NCBI RefSeq assembly: GCF_003429565.1
Contig: NZ_QUAK01000121.1
Span: 1-49,348 of the forward strand
Source of the DNA: Streptomyces triticagri
GTDB taxonomy: Bacteria > Actinomycetota > Actinomycetes > Streptomycetales > Streptomycetaceae
Reading direction: 5' to 3'
Length of the DNA stretch: 49,348 nt
The notes beneath the pieces were generated by a model. The model was not told the DNA's origin. It made no database searches and saw only the letters and a list, made by a program, of their open reading frames with translations. The position numbers were made by a program, and so were the translations under genes. Below, piece by piece: positions 14,366 to 21,879 of this stretch. Positions within the stretch are counted from its first letter, which is position 1; each line of letters begins with the position of its first letter.

Positions 14366-15652
14366 TCAGGAGATGCGGTCGAGGATGATCGGGCGCGGGG
14401 TGTAGGAGACCGAGGCCTCGTCGGGCGTTCGGATGTCGTAGGCGTCGGCGAGCGCCTCGACGGACTCCTCGAAGCGCTCCGGGGTGTCGGTGTGCAGGGT
14501 GAGCAGCGGCTCGCCGGCGGTGACGCGGTCGCCGGGCTTGGCGTGCAGTTCGATGCCCGCGGCCGCCTGTACCGGGTCCTCCTTGCGGGCCCGGCCCGCG
14601 CCGAGCCGCCAGGCGGCCACGCCCACGTCGTACGCGTCGAGGCGGGTCAGCACGCCGGAGGCGGGGGCCGTGACGACGTGCTGCTCGCGGGAGCGGGGCA
14701 GTTCGGCGTCCGGGTCGCCGCCCTGGGCCGCGATCATGCGGCGCCAGACGTCCATGGCGGAGCCGTCGGCGAGCGCCTTCGCCGGGTCGGCGTCGGAGAT
14801 GCCCGCCGCGTCGAGCATCTCGCGGGCGAGGGCGAGGGTGAGCTCCACGACGTCGGCGGGGCCGCCGCCGGCCAGGACCTCGACGGATTCGCGTACCTCG
14901 AGGGCGTTGCCCGCGGTGCGGCCGAGCGGGGTGTCCATGTCGGTGAGCAGGGCGACCGTACGCACTCCGTGGTCGTTGCCCAACTCGACCATGGTGGAGG
15001 CCAGTTCGCGGGCGTCCTCGACGGTCTTCATGAAGGCGCCGGAGCCGGCCTTCACGTCGAGGACGAGCGAGCCGGTGCCCTCGGCGATCTTCTTCGACAT
15101 GATCGAGGAGGCGATCAGCGGGATCGACTCGACGGTGCCGGTGACGTCGCGCAGGGCGTAGAGCTTCTTGTCGGCCGGGGCGAGTCCGTCGCCCGCGGCG
15201 CAGATCACGGCGCCGGTGGAGTCGAGTACGCCGAGCATCTCCTCGTTGGAGAGCAGGGCGCGCCAGCCGGGGATGGACTCCAGCTTGTCGAGGGTGCCGC
15301 CGGTGTGGCCGAGGCCGCGGCCGCTGAGCTGCGGTACGGCGGCGCCGCAGGCGGCGACGAGGGGGGCGAGGGGGAGGGTGATCTTGTCGCCCACGCCGCC
15401 GGTGGAGTGCTTGTCCGCGGTGGGGCGGGTGAGGGTGGTGAAGTCCATCCGCTCGCCGGAGTCGATCATCGCTGCGGTCCAGCGGGCGATCTCCCTGCGG
15501 GTCATTCCATTCAGGAGGATCGCCATGGCCAGGGCCGACATCTGCTCGTCGGCGATCTTGCCTTCGGTGTAGGCGGCGATGACCCAGTCGATCTGGGGGG
15601 CGGTGAGTTCCTTCGCGTCTCGCTTGGTGCGGATTGCGTCGATGACGTTCAT
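14366..15652 (-). CDS. deoA: Thymidine phosphorylase
   Basis: A 428-residue pyrimidine nucleoside phosphorylase, cleaving thymidine or deoxyuridine with phosphate to base plus deoxyribose 1-phosphate. The family signature KHSTGGVGDK is at about 80-89, with SGRGLGHTGGTLDKLESIPG next and VLDVKAGSGAFM further on. The C-terminal domain contains the KPGDRVTAGEPLLTLHTD segment typical of the family. GGAG stands 5 bases before the ATG. It follows cdd with a 130-bp gap filled with repeat fragments, and is probably part of the same transcript. Confidence 0.95.
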   Translation of the reverse strand: MNVIDAIRTKRDAKELTAPQIDWVIAAYTEGKIADEQMSALAMAILLNGMTRREIARWTAAMIDSGERMDFTTLTRPTADKHSTGGVGDKITLPLAPLVAACGAAVPQLSGRGLGHTGGTLDKLESIPGWRALLSNEEMLGVLDSTGAVICAAGDGLAPADKKLYALRDVTGTVESIPLIASSIMSKKIAEGTGSLVLDVKAGSGAFMKTVEDARELASTMVELGNDHGVRTVALLTDMDTPLGRTAGNALEVRESVEVLAGGGPADVVELTLALAREMLDAAGISDADPAKALADGSAMDVWRRMIAAQGGDPDAELPRSREQHVVTAPASGVLTRLDAYDVGVAAWRLGAGRARKEDPVQAAAGIELHAKPGDRVTAGEPLLTLHTDTPERFEESVEALADAYDIRTPDEASVSYTPRPIILDRIS

Positions 15653-15830
15653 GGGGTCTCCGGTCCCTCAGGGTTCGCGGTTCGCTGGCGCGTGCGGGTG
15701 GGTGCGTGGTTGCGTGGGGAGTGGGCCACCTGACCGCCCCTTCCCCAAGGTCCTGCCGGACGGGCTTGGGGAAAAGATGTCCTCAATCGCCGGACGGGCT
15801 GGAAGGGCCGGACGGGCTGAAAGAAGAAGT
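15653..15830. repeat. GCCGGACGGGCT repeat fragments between deoA and cdd
   Basis: Four copies of the GCCGGACGGGCTT/G word, one joined to GATGTCCTCAATC, as in the larger repeat blocks at 21599-21879 and 23136-23565. The right end overlaps the last codons of cdd. Confidence 0.7.
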
Positions 15831-16214
15831 CAGGTGCTCCGGACCGAAGGCCTGCGGGAGCATGGCGGACAGCGGGAGGATCCCCTCCGGGGTCTCCAAC
15901 AGGAGCTTCGGGCCGCCGAATTCGTGGAGGAGTTGGCGGCAGCGGCCGCAGGGGACCAGGACTTCGCCGTGGCCGTCGACGCAGGTGAAGTGGGTGAGGC
16001 GGCCGCCGCCGCCGAGCTGCAGGGCGGAGACCAGACCGCATTCGGCGCACAGGCCGATGCCGTACGAGGCGTTCTCCACATTGCAGCCGGCGACGATGCG
16101 GCCGTCGTCCACCAGGGCCGCGGCGCCGACCGGATAGCCCGAATACGGCACGTAGGCACGGGACATGGCGTCCCGGGCGGCAGCGCGCAGGGCTTCCCAG
16201 TCGACGTCGGTCAT
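15783..16214 (-). CDS. cdd: Cytidine deaminase
   Basis: A 143-residue zinc enzyme converting cytidine and deoxycytidine to uridine and deoxyuridine. Zinc ligands are Cys56 (CAEC, with catalytic Glu58) and Cys89/Cys92 (PCGRC). CNVENASYGIGLCAE is the family signature. The ATG overlaps the stop of the upstream permease by ATGA, so uptake and deamination are translationally coupled. The last 14 residues (SSFSPSGPSSPSGD) are encoded by copies of the GCCGGACGGGCTG intergenic repeat and extend past the normal family end, so a repeat seems to have supplied a new C-terminus. Confidence 0.95.
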   Translation of the reverse strand: MTDVDWEALRAAARDAMSRAYVPYSGYPVGAAALVDDGRIVAGCNVENASYGIGLCAECGLVSALQLGGGGRLTHFTCVDGHGEVLVPCGRCRQLLHEFGGPKLLLETPEGILPLSAMLPQAFGPEHLTSSFSPSGPSSPSGD

Positions 16215-17470
16215 GCTCCCTGGCCCTTTCGGTACGGTTTGCCGTTCGCTCTGGGCATCCGCAGTCGCTGGGCCGAGAGCGAGAGGACTAGCAGCGTCAC
16301 CACGTACGGAGTGGCGGTGACGACCTGGGTGGGCACCTCGTTCGTGGTGGCGTACCAGAGGAACATCAGGGCCGAGACGGCCACGGTGACGAGCGCGGGC
16401 ACGTACCTCTTGCGGACAAGCAGCCAGATCGCGCCGATCAGCAGCAGGATCGCGGTGAGCAGCAGCAGGGCGTGCACATTCTCCGTACCGCCGCGCAGCT
16501 TGAGGCTGTCCGTGTAGCCGAACAGGCCCGCGCCGAGGGCGAGTCCGCCCGGCATCCAGTTGCCGAAGATCATCGCCGCGAGGCCGATGTAACCGCGGCC
16601 GCCGGTCTGGCCCTCCAGATAGAAGGGGTTGGCGACGATCGACAGGAAGGCGCCGCCGAGGCCGGCCAGACCGCCGGAGATGATCACGGCCAGGTACTTG
16701 TACTTGTAGACGTTGACGCCGAGGGACTCCGCCGCGACCGGGTTCTCACCGCAGGAGCGAAGGCGCAGGCCGAAGGAGGTGCGCCAGAGGATCCACCAGG
16801 TGACCGGCACCAGGGCGAGCGCGATCAGGGTCAGCGGCGACATCTTGGTGACCAGGCCGCCGAGCAGTCCCGCCACGTCGGAGATCAGGAACCAGCCCTT
16901 GTTGTTGAGGGTCGTCAGGCCGTCGGAGAGTCCTGGGATCGAGAACGAGCCGAGCGAATCCACCGGCGGCGACTGCTTGGAGGTGCCCTGCGGGGCGTTC
17001 TCGAAGGTGAAGGCCGAGGCGTACCGGGTGGCGCCGAGCGCCAGGATGTTGATCGCCACACCGGAGATGATGTGGTTCACATTGAAGGTCACGGTGACGA
17101 TCGCGTGCAGCAGACCGCCGATCGCGCCGCCGACGATGCCCATCAGGACACCGGTCCACGGGCCCCACTGATAGCCGGCCCAGGCGCCGAACCAGGTGCC
17201 GAGGACCAGCATGCCCTCGAGCCCGATGTTGATGACGCCCGCGCGCTCGGCCCACAGGCCGCCGAGGCCGGCGAGGCCGATCGGCACCGCGAGCTTCAGG
17301 GCGGTGGACATCTGGCTGACGTTGGTGATGCCGTCCGCGCCGGTGATCAGCCGGACGATCGAGGTCAGGGCGAGGACACCGGCGATGACCAGAAGCACCA
17401 CCGGAAGGCTGAGCTTGCGGCGGCCGGGTGCCGGTGCCGCCGAGGGCTTGCTGAGAACCGTGGCGCTCAT
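16211..17470 (-). CDS. Nucleoside ABC transporter permease 2
   Basis: A 419-residue inner-membrane permease of the BPD_transp_2 family (NupQ/YufQ-like, second permease of BMP-type nucleoside importers). About ten hydrophobic segments; landmarks are LAVPIGLAGLGGLWAERAGVINIGLEGMLVLG, GGLLHAIVTVTFNVNHIISGVAINILALGATR and GRGYIGLAAMIFGNWMPGGLALGAGLFG. GGAGGTGGC stands before the ATG, and the start overlaps the stop of permease 1 (ATGA). The C-terminus overlaps cdd. It forms the membrane channel with permease 1. Confidence 0.95.
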   Translation of the reverse strand: MSATVLSKPSAAPAPGRRKLSLPVVLLVIAGVLALTSIVRLITGADGITNVSQMSTALKLAVPIGLAGLGGLWAERAGVINIGLEGMLVLGTWFGAWAGYQWGPWTGVLMGIVGGAIGGLLHAIVTVTFNVNHIISGVAINILALGATRYASAFTFENAPQGTSKQSPPVDSLGSFSIPGLSDGLTTLNNKGWFLISDVAGLLGGLVTKMSPLTLIALALVPVTWWILWRTSFGLRLRSCGENPVAAESLGVNVYKYKYLAVIISGGLAGLGGAFLSIVANPFYLEGQTGGRGYIGLAAMIFGNWMPGGLALGAGLFGYTDSLKLRGGTENVHALLLLTAILLLIGAIWLLVRKRYVPALVTVAVSALMFLWYATTNEVPTQVVTATPYVVTLLVLSLSAQRLRMPRANGKPYRKGQGA

Positions 17471-18615
17471 CGGGCCGCCACCTCCTTCTCGGTGTCGTCG
17501 TCGCCCGGATCACCGGGCGCCGTTGGCTTGGTGTGTCCTGCCGCGAGCTCCTCGCCGACCATGCGCTGCTGGGCGCGGAGCCGCCAGCGGCGTACCGCCT
17601 CGTAGCTGACGACGACGGCGATCACGATCAGGCCCTGCATGATGACCGCGATCTCGGTGTCGTAGCCGACGTAGTCGAGCTCCGCCGAGGCGTTGTCCAG
17701 CCAGGAGATCAGCAGCGCCGCGAAGGCGATGCCGACCGGGCCGTTGCGGCCGAGCAGCGCGATGGTGATGCAGGTGAAGCCGAGCGAGGTCGGGAAGGAC
17801 AGGCTGTACGTGTGGGTGTCGCCGAGCAGGATCGGCATGCCCGCGAGGCCGGCGACCGCGCCGGAGATCAGCATCGCGGTGAACACCATCCGCTTGGCGT
17901 CGACGCCGCTGGCCGCGGCCGCCGACTCGGAGGCGCCGGTGGCCCGCAGGTCGAAGCCGAAGCGGGTGCGGTTGAGGATCACCCAGTACGCGATGCCGAG
18001 GGCGACGGCGACGAAGACGAAGCCGTAGACCTCGCCGGCCGCGCCCATGTCGATGCCGGGGAACCAGCCGGACTCGGCCATCTCGCCCGTCGTCTTGTTG
18101 TTGCCGACCTGGACGCCGAAGACGGATGGCAGCGTGAAGTAGCCGATCACCGAGGTGGCGATGGAGTTCAGCATGATCGTCGAGACGACCTCGCTGACTC
18201 CGCGGGTGACCTTGAGGATGCCCGCGATACCGGCCCAGAAGGCGCCGGTCAGCATGGCGACCAGGATCAGCATCGGCAGCTGGAGCGCGGCCGGGAGCGC
18301 GACGTTCGCGCCGACCACCGCGGTGACCATCGCGGCGAGCCGGTACTGGCCCTCCACACCGATGTTGAAGAGGTTCATCCGGAAGCCGATGGCCACGGCG
18401 AGACCGCCGATGTAGTAGCCGGCGGCGTCATTGAGGATCAGTACCTGGATGTCCGAGAAGGTGGCCTGCTCGAACATCACGGTGTACGGCTCGAACGGGT
18501 TCTTGCCCGAGACGAGCAGTACCACCGAGGTCAGTGCCACGGCGGCGACCAGGGCGATCGCCGGTCCGGCCGCCGCGAAGGCGATCCGCCGGCCGACCCT
18601 GTCGTACTTCTTCAT
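17467..18615 (-). CDS. Nucleoside ABC transporter permease 1
   Basis: A 382-residue permease, NupP/YufP-like. It begins MKKYDRVGRRIAFAAAG and shows the family pattern (GKNPFEPYTVMFEQATFSD, AIGFRMNLFNIGVEGQYRLAAM, GVSEVVSTIMLNSIATSVIGYF). About ten membrane spans, then a polar, acidic C-terminal tail. The start overlaps the ATPase stop as TGATG. The frame is open for a further 500 bp upstream, but that is the complement-frame shadow of the ATPase gene and has no start signal. Confidence 0.95.
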   Translation of the reverse strand: MKKYDRVGRRIAFAAAGPAIALVAAVALTSVVLLVSGKNPFEPYTVMFEQATFSDIQVLILNDAAGYYIGGLAVAIGFRMNLFNIGVEGQYRLAAMVTAVVGANVALPAALQLPMLILVAMLTGAFWAGIAGILKVTRGVSEVVSTIMLNSIATSVIGYFTLPSVFGVQVGNNKTTGEMAESGWFPGIDMGAAGEVYGFVFVAVALGIAYWVILNRTRFGFDLRATGASESAAAASGVDAKRMVFTAMLISGAVAGLAGMPILLGDTHTYSLSFPTSLGFTCITIALLGRNGPVGIAFAALLISWLDNASAELDYVGYDTEIAVIMQGLIVIAVVVSYEAVRRWRLRAQQRMVGEELAAGHTKPTAPGDPGDDDTEKEVAAR

Positions 18616-20240
18616 CAGGCACCTTCCTTGCCCGGGGCGTCCGGTGCGCTCTCGTCCGTGTCGTCGGCCACCAGGTGGCCGGACGCGGCGCCCGTCATCG
18701 CCGAACCCAGCTCCTCCGGGGTGATGGACCCGGGATCCGCGTCCGCGACGAGCCTGCCGCGGTAGATCACCCGGAGTGTGTCGGACAGGCCGATCAGCTC
18801 GTCGAGGTCGGCGGAGATCAGCAGTACGCCGAGTCCCTCGCGGCGGGCCTCCCGGATCTGGTCCCAGATCTGCGCCTGGGCGCCGACGTCCACACCGCGG
18901 GTCGGGTGCGCGGCGATCAGGAAGCGCGGCTTGTGGGTCATCTCGCGGCCGACGATCAGCTTCTGCTGGTTGCCGCCGGAGAGCGAGGCGGCCGGCACGT
19001 CGATGCCGGGGGTGCGGACGTCGTACGCCTCGACGATGCGCCGGGTGTCCGCCTGCGCGGCGGACGGGTCGAGCCAGATGCCGCGCTTGCCGCGGGTGTT
19101 GGGCTTCTCGGTGACATGCCCGAGGATGCGGTTCTCCCACAGCGGGGCCTCGAGGAGCAGGCCGTGCCGGTGGCGGTCCTCGGGGATGTAACCGATGCCC
19201 TGCTCCCGGCGGTGGCGGGTGGCCCGGTCGGTGATGTCGTCACCGGCCAGGCGGATGACGCCGGAGTCGGCCTTGTCGAGACCGATCAGGGCGTCGATCA
19301 GCTCGGTCTGGCCGTTCCCCTCGACACCCGCGAGGCCGAGGATCTCGCCCTCGTGGATGGTGAAGGAGATGTCGTCCAGGACCGGGCGCCCGCCGTCGGC
19401 GGTCAGCCGGAGCTCCTCCACCTGGATGACGGGCTTGTCGGTGACCGTGGACTCGGCGGTCTCCGGAGTGGGCAGCTCGCTGCCGACCATCAGCTCGGCG
19501 AGGCGGCGCGTGGTCGTCTCCGCGGGTACGACGGTGCCGACCGTCGTGCCGCGGCGGATCACCGTGATGTGGTCGGCGACCGAGAGCACCTCGCCCAGCT
19601 TGTGCGAGATGAAGATGACGCTCAGGCCCTCCGCCTTGAGCTCCCGCAGGTTGTCGAAGAGCGCGTCGACCTCCTGCGGGACCAGCACGGCGGTCGGCTC
19701 GTCGAGGATCAGGGTGGTCGCTCCGCGGTAGAGGACCTTGAGGATCTCCACGCGCTGCCGGTCGGCCACGCCCAGGTCCTCCACCAGGGCGTCGGGGCGC
19801 ACCCCGAGGCCGTAGCGCTCGGAGATCTCGGCGATGCGGCGGCGGGCGCGGGCGCCGATGCCGGCCAGCTTCTCGCTGCCCAGGACCACGTTCTCCAGGA
19901 CGGTGAGATTGTCCGCGAGCATGAAGTGCTGGTGCACCATGCCGATGCCGCGGTCGATCGCGTCGGCGGGGCCGGCGAACGTCACCTGGGTGCCGTCGAC
20001 CTCGATGGTGCCCTCGTCCGGCTTCTGCATGCCGTAGAGGATCTTCATCAGGGTGGACTTGCCCGCGCCGTTCTCGCCCACCAGGGCGTGCACGGTGCCT
20101 TTGTGGACGCTCAGGTGGATGTCGTGGTTGGCGACGACGCCCGGGAAGCGCTTGGTGATGCCCGCGAGCGCCACCGCGGGAGCGGTTCCTGGGCTCGGAG
20201 CGGCGCTGTCACCGCTCGGCGGGCTGCTTGACGTGACGAT
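18615..20240 (-). CDS. Nucleoside ABC transporter, two-domain ATPase
   Basis: About 541 residues with two ABC ATPase domains in tandem (RbsA/NupO type), energising nucleoside import. Domain 1: Walker A GENGAGKST, Q-loop VHQHFML, Walker B LILDEPTAVL, H-loop FISHKL. Domain 2 has a degenerate Walker A (GVEGNGQTEL) but an intact signature LSGGNQQK; such asymmetry is normal in this family. The start is a problem: the best ribosome binding site (AGGAG at 20248-20252) leads to ATC at 20240 with 7 bases between, and no ATG, GTG or TTG is in frame there. Alternatives are GTG 20174 and TTG 20327; the latter sits in the loop of a hairpin. Confidence 0.9.
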   Translation of the reverse strand: MVTSSSPPSGDSAAPSPGTAPAVALAGITKRFPGVVANHDIHLSVHKGTVHALVGENGAGKSTLMKILYGMQKPDEGTIEVDGTQVTFAGPADAIDRGIGMVHQHFMLADNLTVLENVVLGSEKLAGIGARARRRIAEISERYGLGVRPDALVEDLGVADRQRVEILKVLYRGATTLILDEPTAVLVPQEVDALFDNLRELKAEGLSVIFISHKLGEVLSVADHITVIRRGTTVGTVVPAETTTRRLAELMVGSELPTPETAESTVTDKPVIQVEELRLTADGGRPVLDDISFTIHEGEILGLAGVEGNGQTELIDALIGLDKADSGVIRLAGDDITDRATRHRREQGIGYIPEDRHRHGLLLEAPLWENRILGHVTEKPNTRGKRGIWLDPSAAQADTRRIVEAYDVRTPGIDVPAASLSGGNQQKLIVGREMTHKPRFLIAAHPTRGVDVGAQAQIWDQIREARREGLGVLLISADLDELIGLSDTLRVIYRGRLVADADPGSITPEELGSAMTGAASGHLVADDTDESAPDAPGKEGA

Positions 20241-20306
20241 GGCACACTCTCCTGGGGAAAGGGGGCCGCCGTCCTCGCGGGGCCCTAGTGCTGTGGATCG
20301 ACTGTC

Positions 20307-20345
20307 GAACGGGGTGCCGAGAGCCAAACTCCCCGCACCCCGTTC
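20307..20345 (-). terminator. Intra-operon hairpin between the BMP lipoprotein and ATPase genes
   Basis: GAACGGGGTGC (20307-20317) pairs perfectly with GCACCCCGTTC (20335-20345) around a 17-base loop. It begins 20 bases after the lipoprotein stop. It may act as a partial terminator or 3' stabiliser, making more binding protein than transporter, as in many ABC operons. Confidence 0.7.
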
Positions 20346-20364
20346 CGAGCGTTTTTCCCTGCTG

Positions 20365-21420
20365 TTACGGCTTCTCCTGGACCTTGATGCTGCCGCCGAC
20401 GATGCCGTCCTCGGCCTTCTTCACAGCTTCCTGGATTTCCTTGTTCTTCGCGTACTCGGGGTTCGAGTCGGAGAGGGCGACCTCGCCGGACTTCAGGTCG
20501 CCGCGCAGCACGCCGGTGGTGGGCTTGCCGTCCTGGACGGACTTGGCGAGATTGAAGACCGCCTTGGAGACGTCCTTGGTCGCCGAGGTCAGGATGTACT
20601 TCTTGTACGCGGCCAGCGGCTTCTGCTCGTACTGGTCCGAGTCCACCCCGATGGCCCACTTCTTGGCCTTCGCGGCGGCCTCGATCACGCCCTGGCCGGA
20701 CAGGCCGGCCGCGTGGTAGACGACGTCGGCGCCCTTCTCCAGCTGCGCCTCGGCGGCCGCCTTGCCCTTGTCCGGGCTGGAGAAGCCGCCCTCCTCGTGG
20801 GTCTCGGTGAGGTACTGGCGGTCGATCTTGATCTTCGCGTCGGTGTCCTTGACGCCCTGTGCGAAGCCGGCCTCGAACTTGTGGATCAGCGGGACGTCCA
20901 CGCCGCCGACGAAGCCGACGTGCTTCGTCTTGGTGGCCTTGGCGGCGGCGACGCCCGCGAGGTACGAGGCCTCCTGCTCGCTGAAGACCAGATCGGCGAC
21001 GTTCTTCGCCTCGATGGTGGAGTCGTCGACGATGCCGAAGGTGGTGTCCGGGAACTTGTCCGCGGCCTCCTTGACGGCGGTCGCGTAGGCGTAGCCCACG
21101 CCGACGACCGGGTTGTAGCCCTGCTTGGCCAGCGCGGTCAGGCGCTGGACCTTGTCCGCGTCGGACTCGCCGTCCTTGGGCTCCACGTCCTTGCCCTCGT
21201 AGCCGAACTTCTTCTCGGCCTGCGTCATGCCGGCATGCGCGGCGTCGTTGAAGGACTGGTCGCCCTGGCCGCCGACGTCGTACGCGATGGCGATGCCCTT
21301 GGACTTGCCGTCGCCCTTGGCGGACGAGGACTGGTTCGACGTACCGCCGCAGGCGGCTACGGAGAGGGCGAGGGCGGCGGACGCAGCGCCTGCGACCGCT
21401 GCTCGGGATACCCGGCGCAT
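20365..21420 (-). CDS. BMP-family nucleoside-binding lipoprotein, copy 1
   Basis: A 351-residue lipoprotein that delivers nucleosides to the ABC importer. Signal MRRVSRAAVAGAASAALALS ends in lipobox VAAC with Cys24. The BMP domain follows (GIAIAYDVGGQGDQSFNDAAHAGM, VVGVGYAYATAVKEAADKFPDTTFGIVDD, GFVGGVDVPLIHKFEAGFAQGVK). GGAG is 8 bases before the ATG. It is the first gene of the operon that runs through ATPase, permeases, cdd, deoA and STAS. Its promoter (21513-21541) carries the shared TCTACGCGCGT element. Copy 2, 460 bp upstream, is the same length and clearly paralogous. Confidence 0.95.
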   Translation of the reverse strand: MRRVSRAAVAGAASAALALSVAACGGTSNQSSSAKGDGKSKGIAIAYDVGGQGDQSFNDAAHAGMTQAEKKFGYEGKDVEPKDGESDADKVQRLTALAKQGYNPVVGVGYAYATAVKEAADKFPDTTFGIVDDSTIEAKNVADLVFSEQEASYLAGVAAAKATKTKHVGFVGGVDVPLIHKFEAGFAQGVKDTDAKIKIDRQYLTETHEEGGFSSPDKGKAAAEAQLEKGADVVYHAAGLSGQGVIEAAAKAKKWAIGVDSDQYEQKPLAAYKKYILTSATKDVSKAVFNLAKSVQDGKPTTGVLRGDLKSGEVALSDSNPEYAKNKEIQEAVKKAEDGIVGGSIKVQEKP

Positions 21421-21512
21421 GTGTAGTGCTCCTTGTACGTGCGTCGGCGGAGGGGGATCGACGCGGCTGACTTCGTCGGCGGAGGGTGGGCTCGACGGGC
21501 TGGCTTCGCCGC

Positions 21513-21541
21513 AGAGTAACGCGCGTAGACCTCCCGGTAAA
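21513..21541 (-). promoter_or_regulatory. Promoter and candidate operator of the nucleoside operon
   Basis: On the minus strand: TTTACC (21541-21536), a 17-bp spacer containing GTCTACGCGCGT, then TACTCT (21518-21513). The operator-like word abuts the -10. It predicts a 5' leader of about 86 bases. Confidence 0.65.
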
Positions 21542-21598
21542 AGGGGGGTGGCGGAGCCGTTATATGGCTGTGCCAATGGAGCCGGTCCGGCAAATCAA

Positions 21599-21730
21599 GC
21601 CCGTCCGGCGATTGAGGACGAGGCCGTCCAGGCCAAGAAAGAGCCCGTCCGGCGTTTGAGGACGAGGCCGTCCAGGCCAAGAAAGAGCCCGTCCGGCGAT
21701 TGAGGACGAGGCCGTCCAGGCCAAGAAAGA
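21599..21730. repeat. 44-bp tandem repeat, three full copies
   Basis: Units begin at 21599, 21643 and 21687, each 44 bp: GCCCGTCCGGCG(A/T)TTGAGG, then ACGAGGCCGTCCAGGCCAAG and AAAGA. They are identical except A/T at the 13th base. A fourth start at 21731 continues as the 92-bp element. No spacers, so not CRISPR. Confidence 0.9.
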
Positions 21731-21822
21731 GCCCGTCCGGCGATTGAGGACGAGGCCGCCAGGCCGATGCCTGGAACCGCAACGGCCCTGAACGGGCCTC
21801 GTCCTCAAACGCCGGACCGGCT
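21731..21822. repeat. 92-bp MITE-like inverted-repeat element, copy A
   Basis: The first and last 27 bases are near-perfect inverted repeats (GCCCGTCCGGCG-TTGAGGACGAGGCC type). Between them are two small hairpins, CCAGGC..GCCTGG type (imperfect here) and GGCCC-TGAAC-GGGCC. It matches 23231-23322 at 89 of 92 bases by eye. A further half copy, GTCCTCAAACGCCGGACGGG, lies at 21850-21869. Confidence 0.85.
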
Positions 21823-21879
21823 GGATTGGCCCTGAACGGGCCGAAAGATGTCCTCAAACGCCGGACGGGCTGGGATTGG

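Noticed and set aside
18615..19140. Extension of permease 1 far upstream
   Set aside because: The frame is open but is the shadow of the ATPase gene; the ATG at 18615 has the TGATG coupling and the family N-terminus.
21599..21822. Repeats resembling a CRISPR array
   Set aside because: The 44-bp units are directly adjacent with no unique spacers, there are no cas genes, and the same words recur as inverted repeats elsewhere.
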